NCBI GenBank assembly: GCA_910574455.1
Contig: CAJSYZ010000002.1
Span: 2,629,671 to 2,693,670, forward strand
Length of the DNA stretch: 64,000 nucleotides
Direction of reading: 5' to 3'
Origin: Trichaptum fuscoviolaceum
Lineage: Eukaryota; Basidiomycota; Agaricomycetes; Hymenochaetales; Trichaptaceae
The notes under the pieces: generated by a model
What the model saw: the letters and a program-made list of their open reading frames with translations, nothing else
The model's database searches: none
What the model was told of the DNA's origin: nothing
Made by a program: the position numbers and the translations under genes
Shown here: positions 55,805-64,000 of the stretch, in pieces
Layout: each line of letters starts with the position of its first letter
Numbering within the stretch: the stretch's first letter is position 1

Positions 55805-57370
55805 CTATGATTGCGCTTCGTCGTCGAGTAGGCGAGGTCGCTTATTGCTGGAAGAGGCGCCGATACCTAGGCCTCTGCCGCGTTGTTCCAGAACCTCCAT
55901 AGCCATCCTGGCCGCGCCTTCTGAGCCTCGCTTTGGGCGGGCGCGTGTGCGGCGGAGCGCACCGAAGGCCTGGGCTTTTATGACCGCTAAGGTGCTGGAG
56001 ATGGGGGGATGGCCGGACGGCGAGGGAGAACGAGATGAATGGGAGGCAGCGTTTGATTGTGCGGTATTTCTGCGCGACCGGCGGCCGGTGGGGGAGGCGG
56101 AGCCGGTCGTTCTGCTGTTGTCCCCTACTGCTTGGGTGTCCTCGACGGCACGAAAGGAAGACATACCACCGCCGAGCATCGGTCGGTCAGGTCCAGTGTT
56201 CGTTCGCCGTCGGTTCACTGCGTAGGACACGTCGGCGGTCCCGCCGTGCAGCGTGAGCTCAGGTGCCCCTGCCGCAGCCGCAGCCATTCGACGGTAAGAG
56301 TCGGGATCACCCCGCTCCTGGCTTTCGGTAGGGAATACAAATTGAAAATGCGGGTTGACAGCCGCAGAGGAGGTGTTGTGGGGGCTGGACGTCGTGGGTG
56401 AAATGGACCGGTCATTATTGTTCATTAGATAGGGAACCGAGTCGATGCTCGGCAGGACTGTTTTGTGGTTGTCCATCATGGTATATCGGGGGCCATAAGT
56501 AATTTCGTTGGAGGTGATGGAGGGCGAAGGAATAAAGGCGGGTGTATGCGATGCTGAGCCATTCTCAGCGGTGACGGAGTCGTTGCCCGATGCGCCGTGA
56601 CCAGCGCCCTGATGCCATCCAGTATCCCTCACGTTGGTTTGCATGTTAAAGACCTGGTAGCGCTCGCCATAGCCGTTGTTGGTCCCGTCATGATACGCAG
56701 CTGAAGAAAGGGGAACGGCGGATGACTCATGGGCCTGGTACTGCATACGGGGGTCAAGGCCCTCCGTGCCTGTCGTTGTCGCATATGCAGCTTGATGAGT
56801 GTGTTGCGGGGTTGTCACTGGCGTACCAAGCGAGCTGCTGGACGAGCCTGGCTGCTGATGAGGGGAGGCGAACGACGGCGGCGGTGGGGGGAAGTCATCC
56901 ATGTGGGGATCGTCTGACGCCTTCCTCGCGTGCCACAGCGCCCTCAGATACTTTTCTCGCTCTCGGAACTCATGTTTCAGCGTCTCGACGAAGCTCGAGA
57001 GACGCGCATTTTCTTGCCGCAGTTCGGTGGCCTCGCTGCGCGACTCCCGGCACGAGTCCTGGAGCTGAACCACGACGGCCTCCAGGCTGGTCACTGCCAA
57101 CGGCGATCAAAGAGAGACGTACAAGCGACATGAGTGGATGTGATTAGCACGTAAAAACAGACATAGCGGACCTGTTTCCTCGAGCGTAGCAATATAGTTT
57201 GCCCGACGCGCGCGAAAGGCGGCCTGTGCGTCGGCGTTCTTTTTCTTCCTGAGCGCAACCTCGGTGACCTTGTCTACTTTGTCGTCCTGGGCAGCCATCT
57301 TCTGCGCACCATTTGACGGTCTCGGCGACGACGAGTGTGGGGGCGAGTGGGTATGGGATGACTTGGGCAT
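55805..57370 (-). CDS. bZIP transcription factor
   Basis: Starts MPKSSHTHSPPHSSSPRPSN at 57370. The basic region lies at residues 45-56, NADAQAAFRARR, following RKKK; it fits the fungal bZIP consensus NxxxQxxFRxRR. One intron (about 57097-57172) cuts just after YIATLEE, and the leucine zipper continues TVTSLEAVVVQLQDSCRESR, with a coiled coil to about residue 110 (LRQENARLSSFVETLKHEFR). The remaining about 380 residues are Ser/Pro/Asn-rich with a Pro run (DDFPPPPPSF) and a basic C-terminal patch (RRTRARPKRGSEGAARMAME) ending LLDDEAQS. No Cys-rich domain of the Yap1/Pap1 type is present. Target genes are not predictable. Confidence 0.87.
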
Positions 57371-57929
57371 GTACAGCGGAGGCCACTGCTAAGGATATGG
57401 CCTGTTTGGTCGGCTGGGCGCGGGTGGATATATAGACGATGAAAATATTATTGTATGGGCACGCGGAAGGGGTCCACGGTGCTAGGCCTGATTGGCTTCG
57501 ATTCTCAATCACGGCGGCGGCGAACTCGCAACGAGCACCTACCAGCTCACTGCAGGCGTCTGTCGGCTCAGCCTGGCGACCTATACACTCAGAGCTCGTC
57601 TTCGAGGACACACCAGCAAGGCGGAAATGATATCTATCTGAACTCTGTCACTCTACTACTCTACCATGGTGGCCTGCCGCACGCCCGAGGTCAGGTCTGT
57701 CTAATTGAACCACATCCAGGGCGTCCAATCCGCCCACGACGCCTAACACATTTGTACTTTTCAGTGAGCCCTCTTGCCGGTCTCGACTTTTTTCGCACCA
57801 TTTTCCCCAATTTCCTTGTCCACGATCACCACAATTCAAATATGCTGGCAGACCCCTGCGGTCCGGCAACCGAGCCCAGCAGTTGAAGCGAAACCAGGGT
57901 GGTTATCTCAATCTCCATCTCTTCTTGCC
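57371..57929. other. Intergenic, promoter of the bZIP gene
   Basis: 559 bp between the bZIP start and the 3' end of APC4 on the same strand. CT-rich runs, no TATA box in an obvious position. Confidence 0.4.
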
Positions 57930-60900
57930 TCAGGCCATCTCTTCCCCCTCCTCGTCCTCGTCGCCATCAGCCTCCATGTCCAGCATCTCGAGTTCCATTC
58001 CCTCCCCGTCCAGGACGCACGCAACACGTCGCCCCATCCGTCCGTTCACGGCCAGCGTCGGCGGACCCGCGCTTGTGCCGTCTCTGGAAGTTCGAGAAAG
58101 CTTCAGCGCGCGACTTTTTCGGATTGGTGCCGGGGCGCAGGCCAGCTAATTCACAGTCCAAGCAGATATCCACAACGAGGCACCATTCAGCATGCTCTCG
58201 GCTAGAACAATAAATTAGATCGCTCACCTGTCCTGCCCTCATTTGTTTTATCATTTCCGCCACGATGTCTTCTTGCCAGCTTCCCGTTACGTACCGCGTC
58301 AGAGCCATGTCCGAGTACTCAATATCGCCATAATCAACCATCCCTATCACATCCGGGCCTGTATGTCGATCATGATCAGCAATGTTGTCCGGCAAGAGAA
58401 CACTCGAGTCAGATATGAACCTTCTCTCGCATAAGACCGATACACGATGACGAGGTTCTCCTCGTCAAAAAAGTCCATGTCAAAGATGTGAAAGGCATCG
58501 ACACTTCCGTCGTCCGACTCAGGTACACCCGTGTCGCCGAACCCGCTCCCGGTCGCGGTCTTGCATTCCAGAAGTGCAACGGCAATTTTGGGAGGCGTCC
58601 TTGTGTCTCCCTCGTGGTGATACGAAGCTCGAATCATGCAGACTGCAAAACAAGCGTCGTTAGAAGAAGCTAAGAAGCTAAAGCTGCCCCACTGACGAAA
58701 TTCCCGGCAATTCTCGCTGCCATGCTCCCCCTCCTCCAGGCGTACGGCAAAACTTTCCGTACATCGTCCGGTCTACAGAAGAAATCGCTCAGCTGGTAAT
58801 CTATATCCACAACTGGAATCCCAACCTCTTCATCACAAGAAACTCGTGTGCATGCTAGCCGCCCTGATGAGGGGCTGTTCGAAAATGCCTGGATATTTTG
58901 CGCTGCCCGTATTGTCTCCGCGGGCACATTCCAATCATTATCTTGAGTAGCGGTTCGTGCAACTGCCTCAGCAGCGTTCCGAAATATCCTTTGGCAGCGT
59001 TTCGCCAGGTCCGTTATGAGTGCATCGAGATTACGATCCAAATGTGACAGATCTCTTTTCCCTGCAGTCTGTTATGGTTTTGATGAGAGCCGGTGAAAAA
59101 GTAAATGGATCACCCAAGCAGACAGACTCACTGGTGGCCATGTCAGCTTCGTCGAGTCTGCGGCGTATGCTCGCGCGTGATCAATCACAGTCCTCAAGTC
59201 ATCCGTGTGTGGGGGGGCAATGATATCCGGTGCAAATTGGGGCACAGGTCCCAAGAACCATTTATCGATGGAGCTCACAACCAACCCTGACATCAAATAT
59301 TCATTGACTTCCAGAATGTCGTGTCTCAGTACATGCGTTGCCTCCGGAGAGCTCAACTTCCCCGTCTCTAAATGGCCGATGATCGGTACGTGTATGCGGA
59401 ACACCATTCATAAATCATACCGTAGCGCAGGAAAGACATGAATTCTGTGAACCGCGCATACTCGCGCCTTGCAGTCGCGGCGAGCCATGTCGAAATGATA
59501 ATTCCTCGAGCAGCAAGGTTCAAGCACTCATCAACTTCTTGTGGTGAGAACCCGTATGATCCGTATAGCTGCGGCCTGTGAACGAAGGAAGACCGATCCC
59601 TTAGCCTCGAGTATCTCTGGCGGCTAAAGAAATGCATACTGACAAGGCGGACCAGCCTTGTACTTCTTCCAAGAGTAAATGCAGGCGCTGGCATGCAGGC
59701 GCTACCATTTTTTCAGAGTAATCGCGAAGCTTCTGAAGCGCTTCACCGACCGTACTCTCCCATTTTTGGAGTCCCTTGGCGACAAAGTGAGCATCGATAT
59801 CGGGCGGTGCAAAAGCCGACGGTCTTACCCGCTCGCTAATACAATCTCCTGTCTGGTGGAAGTCGCTTAGCGCGGGCGACGGCTTGCCTGTAGTGAGTAC
59901 AAGAGTCAAATCAAAAATCGGATTCTCTTCTTCTGGAACGGTCGTGAGTCAAAGAATGTGAACGTGAGCATCGCTATGACGTACGATTATGCCGGACCTG
60001 AGCATCTTGGAGGCCTCGAACATAATTCGTGTTCATTTCCCGAGCCCCATCATGGCCATCCCCTCCGAACCATGCTTTTCTCATCTCTCTGATAACTCGC
60101 ATTGTATACCATACCAATTGCTTTACCGCCGAGCTGGTCTGAGCAACCTGCCTTGTTGTTTTGGTGTGTAACAACGGGAGATGCACGGTCCTGGGAATAA
60201 GGTTGTGGACGTTTGGCGATAATCCATCACTGGGTTTGAATTCTGTGTGGAGGTACAGTGTACTCCGCTCATTTCTCTTCATCACTGATTGCACTTCGCA
60301 TCGAGGGCCCAATTGTATCTCCCCAAGGTGGTAGGATCCTTCAAATAAGAGGACCATGCGGCCTGTCGTATCTGTAACTGTTAACAAGCTATCCACGTTG
60401 GTGAGGTCCTTTTCATCGAGTTCCTCGCCTGGCTTGTTGTCTCCAGCATGTGGAGAAGGCTGGATTGATGCCAGTAACAAGTCGAATGAGCGCTCTAGGT
60501 CAGGCCATGTCGCAATCTCATCCGGCAGTTTAGATACTTTCGCACTAGACTTCGCCTGTGTACCCTTGAATGCGAATAGATCTGTGGCACTGAGAATAGA
60601 TTAATGAAAATGACCTCCACCGATACGCATGTACTGACGCTCACTTCAGCGGCAGGGTGTCGTCCTGCAAGGGGTTAAGCAATGGTAACATTTTAAGAAT
60701 AGATAGAGCTGAGCCAGGCTATAAAGTTGTATGTATCAAACACTCATCTCACGAAAAGAAGTGTAACACGCACAATAATCCCATCACGCCTCAGTAAGTC
60801 AGGCATAGCGCTTTTGTCTTCCTTTCGTTGTGTTTTGAACCACCAAACGCTGTTTATCCGGTCCTCTTCATTCCACTTGCGAGCATTCTTAGGCAAAATG

Positions 60901-61306
60901 CCCACTACAGTCTCTTGCTTTCCGTCTTGGATTGAAAGGAGGGAAACCTTGGGGGGTGTGCATGCTACTGCAATGGTTTGGCCTAGGTAAAACAAGTGGA
61001 TATGTTATGCAATACTTAGATAGAGTAGAGCTGGGAAGTTCTACCGTCAGGACTCCAGTTTAGAGCATTGATCTCCCCAGTGATGGTCTCCCCGTTTAGT
61101 TCTCCATAGTCCATGTCAATCTCCCATTTCTTGGAGCCTTGCAGTTTCCATAAGCTCAGCTTCTCTTCGTCTCCCGTATGCGACACTAGAGCAACTAGAT
61201 CCTTGTCTGGGCAGCAAGAATTCTTGAGCAAACGTGATTTGGCTTGCAATCGGACGTTCGCAAGTGAGGAAATCACCGTATTGTCTTCTATTGCTGATTC
61301 GTCCAT
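57930..61306 (-). CDS. APC4: Anaphase-promoting complex subunit 4
   Basis: Scaffold subunit of the APC/C ubiquitin ligase. Begins MDESAIEDNTVISSLANVRL at 61306; an in-frame ATG eight codons earlier (61330) is an alternative. The N-terminal WD40-like propeller shows SRLLKNSCCPDKDLVALVSH, KLSLWKLQGSKKWEIDMDYG, INALNWSPDG joined to GQTIAVACTPPKVSLLSIQD, and INSVWWF. The long helical domain follows: VWYTMRVIREMRKAW, LHLLLEEVQGW and EFMSFLRYGMIYE, which match the Apc4 helical bundle (SWLRFEID type). The C-terminal sheet region has SDDGSVDAFHIFDMDFFDEE and ends LAVNGRMGRRVACVLDGEG with an acidic tail at 57930. Many short introns, so residue numbers are approximate. The assignment relies on remembered family blocks. 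Confidence 0.82.
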
Positions 61307-62098
61307 CGTCTCATACACTCCCCCAAGCACGTCTCAGAGACCCAAGGCAAAAATAATTCAGAAATATGTTTGTTATCTCCTCCGGGCCTGAAGCAGATTG
61401 GAGCACTTCAGCAAATGGTAGAGTACAATCCGCTGAGCTTCTGTTACGCAAGCCTCTCGGGCACCAGTTACGCCCGGTGCCTTACTAGTAGAGAAGTTGC
61501 TATGCGTCAAAGCTCTGACCTTTCTGTGTTGCCTGGAGATAAAGCAGATCCAAAGTGCGAGATGGAGGTAGGATGACTGTTCTTTAGCTCGGAAGCAAAA
61601 CCTGCACAAAGACGCGTTTCGGTCCGCATTCTAAATTGACGGAAGGCACGTGGCTCAACTCGGACGCGTCGGTGGCGCTGACTTAGGTTCGGAGTGCGGC
61701 CTTTCGCGAGACGCGTCTGCAGGCCTCTCCTCGCCGTGATGTCGGGCGTCCCTCAATATTTTGCTTATTCGTGGAAATATTAAATCTCGTAAGGAGCCCT
61801 GATAGAACAAGGAATAGCATTCTAGATAATTTTGACTGATCCCATGATCATGACTTTCGTACAGCCGCAGCGAAGGCTTCTCAACGGTCTGATAGCGCTG
61901 GCAGCTGCGCAGAGATATGTCGAAGGAATGGTAGACACACAAATGATGGTAGTATGGTGGTTCGTAAGTCGCGTCAGATGACCGAACAATATGAAGACAA
62001 GGGAGCCTCGCGTGAGGGCAGAATATTGATCCGCCGAGATAACTTGTATCCCAGCAGGACTGCAAGAACACAGAAGGAAGAAAAAAAATCGATTATTG
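61307..62098. other. Intergenic between APC4 and DRS1
   Basis: About 790 bp. Contains the APC4 promoter and the 3' flank of DRS1. Frames seen here are antisense echoes or fortuitous. Confidence 0.4.
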
Positions 62099-64000
62099 TC
62101 ACCGCTTTCCCTTCCCTTTCGACTTCGGCCCTTTCTTCCCCATTCCACCAATCTTGTCGCCCTTGTTTGCCCTCGCCCCCTCTCTTGCACCGCCGCCTCC
62201 GCTGCCAGTGGCCGACTTCCGTTTCTCGCCCAGATCTCGATCAAACACCCCTTTCGCTCCAGCCACCTTGCGCTTCTCTCGTCCTCTATCTCTGCTCTTC
62301 GCCTTGGCCTTGGCCTTCTTTCCGATCGCAGAGCGCGCTTCCGGCAGTCCAATTTTGGTGGGGCGCTGGGCTTTCTTCGCGCTACGCACTGCAGCGCGCA
62401 CGGCCCCACTCTCACCCTCGTCCTCCTCCATCGCCATCTTCCGGCGCTTGGTGCGGCGCGAAAGCCCTGCGTACTTGTCCCGTTTTGGCTGTTGTATTCG
62501 TGTTCGTGTTTGTGACACAGGTTCCATTCATTCATTGTGTTATTGCGTGGAGAATTCCCAAGAAGACTGACATCAGTCACCGAAAACGGGTGAGGAATAA
62601 CGTGAAGTGTACTTGCCTTATTCGCATCGTCTGAGGCTTTGCCCTTGCCCTTGGTTTTCGACACTGCCGTGGATAAACCTGCGTCTGCTTCGTACAGTTT
62701 CTTGCTGATCTCTGTAAAGAAAGGGCGGAGACAAATTCATATCGATACATCAGCAAAACCCACGATCAGTACCCCCTCGACATCAAGGAAGAGCTCATGG
62801 ACGCACCTTTCGAGCTCAATTTCTCCTTTTCGGATTGGAACCACGTACGAGCCGGACGAGAGAAGATCTCCTTTTCATGCTCGATCATGTTCTCGCCCTT
62901 CTTAAGTTCCATCTCCGCTTGGCGAATGACTTTCTCCTCTTTCTCTTCCTTCAGAACCGCTGCGATCTCATCCTTCAGCTCTTCCAATTTTGTTGCCCAT
63001 TGCGCAACCTGCTCCGGCGGCAGGGTACGGTGCCGCACCTTGTCCGCGTCCGACGAGTGCTTGATCGCCGCCTTGAGCAACTTGCGGTCTGCCTCGCCGA
63101 CTAAGGTGATGGACCTGCATCACGGACGATAATTGATGAAGATGATATGATATGAATATATTTTAAGCGAGATGAGAGAGTTTGGATGCCACCCACCGGC
63201 CTTTTTTGCCTGCGCGTGCTGTTCGTCCGACGCGGTGGAGGTACTGCGCGAGTTGGCCAGGCATGTCGTAGTTGACAACAGTCTCGATTCCCTTGATGTC
63301 CAGACCGCGGGAGGCAAGATCAGTGGCCATCAAGAAGTCGACTGCACCGTCGCGGAAGAGCTGTAGGGCTCGGAGACGCTATACATGAGGGCAGCATCGT
63401 CAGTAACTTTATCCAACAACTCTGAGCTTAACTGGAAATGAAAAGCAGGAAGAGGGATCGTCTATGTACCTGATCTTGCGTCAAGTCGCCGTGCATTTCC
63501 TCAGCTTTCATACCTAGAATCCCAAACACCACTCGCATCTGGTGGGCTAGCTTCTTGCTCCTGAAGAACACGATCACACCCTGCTTGCACGTCCTCTTGC
63601 AAAGAGCCACGAGCAAGGCGGCGCGCTCCTTCTCTCTTTCCGCTCTTACGCGGACGAACTCTTGCACGAGCCCCCGCGCCGTCGAGCGCTTTGGATCGAC
63701 GAAGAGGCGGACAGGGCGCCGGAGGGACATACGCACGAGAGCGTCGACGTCGTCGGTCATCGTCGCTGAGAAAAGCATTGTTTGTCGTGCTGTTGGACAG
63801 GCGGAGATGATCTCCTTGAGCTCGTCGGCGAACCCGTCTGACAACATACGGTCTGCTTCATCGAGAATGAGTACGTCAAGTGTGTCGAGTGCGAAAGTGG
63901 GTGAATTTCGAAGGTGGTCGATGAGTCGTCCGGGTGTTGCGATGAGGATGTCTGGCCGTGTGCGGAGCTCTGACTCTTGTGATTTTATTGAGAGACCACC
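62099..64000 (-). CDS. DRS1: DRS1/DDX27 DEAD-box RNA helicase, C-terminal part, cut by window edge
   Basis: Nucleolar ATP-dependent helicase for 60S assembly. The gene enters from the right edge within the helicase core: [20 protein letters not shown], the DEAD box in [20 protein letters not shown], motif III in [20 protein letters not shown], then [20 protein letters not shown], motif V in [20 protein letters not shown] and motif VI in [20 protein letters not shown]. The tail has the Drs1-type block [17 protein letters not shown] with [14 protein letters not shown], then a very basic Lys/Arg-rich end ([12 protein letters not shown]) stopping at 62099. Introns separate the helicase blocks. 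The N-terminal acidic region and motifs Q, I and Ia lie outside the window. Confidence 0.93.

Noticed and set aside
61954..62634. 226-codon plus-strand frame
   Set aside because: Antisense to the Lys/Arg-rich 3' exons of DRS1; basic codons produce long open antisense frames.
1..64000. CRISPR array, secondary-metabolite cluster, mating-type locus or virus-derived genes
   Set aside because: No regular spacer-repeat array, no polyketide/peptide synthase, terpene cyclase or P450 cluster, no homeodomain or pheromone-receptor genes, and no viral protein motifs were seen.

Overview
This 64 kb window is nuclear DNA from a filamentous basidiomycete, most likely an Agaricomycete. The evidence is dense protein-coding genes on both strands, each cut by many introns of about 50-60 nt with GTRNGT donors and CTRAY-like branch sites, together with basidiomycete-type versions of housekeeping proteins. 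I cannot name the species. Gene boundaries are my own splice models made by eye; starts and stops are usually firm, individual introns less so.

Layout, left to right: eIF3b (minus, runs off the left edge); a 2.7 kb gene-free stretch leading to a PHO84-type phosphate transporter; an SLS1-like mitochondrial protein; SPB1 (27S pre-rRNA/snoRNP methyltransferase) divergent from ELP4; a large single-pass membrane protein of unknown function; an NGL2/CCR4-type RNA exonuclease; a DH-PH RhoGEF; a 1,275-bp inverted-repeat mobile element; an M16 metallopeptidase of the YOL098C type; a NUFIP1/Rsa1-like snoRNP assembly factor divergent from ribosomal protein uL13; a RasGEF with an N-terminal degenerate GTPase-like domain; a SurE-type phosphatase; a secreted GH16 beta-glucanase with a GPI-like tail; ribosomal protein eS24; a DUF4870-like membrane protein; ribosomal protein eL15; centractin (ARP1); a conserved Cys-rich membrane protein; a small SVIP-like myristoylated protein; GPI2; a doubtful small secreted peptide; a bZIP factor; APC4; and DRS1 (minus, runs off the right edge).

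Most genes are unrelated housekeeping functions, as usual for fungal chromosomes. There is still a visible excess of translation and ribosome-biogenesis genes (eIF3b, SPB1, ELP4, NUFIP1, uL13, eS24, eL15, DRS1), several arranged head to head on short shared promoters. Three genes concern polarity and signalling or the cytoskeleton (RhoGEF, RasGEF, ARP1).

The most unusual object is at 25974-27248. It is a foldback element with 327-bp terminal inverted repeats differing at only two positions, a perfect 9-bp target duplication (GGCTCGCCT), an AT-rich centre, and arms built from GC-rich hairpins. Its left arm alone carries a second, 389-bp hairpin. It sits inside what was a shared promoter of about 290 bp between the RhoGEF and the M16 peptidase. 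The size of the target duplication suggests a non-autonomous Mutator-like element; no transposase is present.
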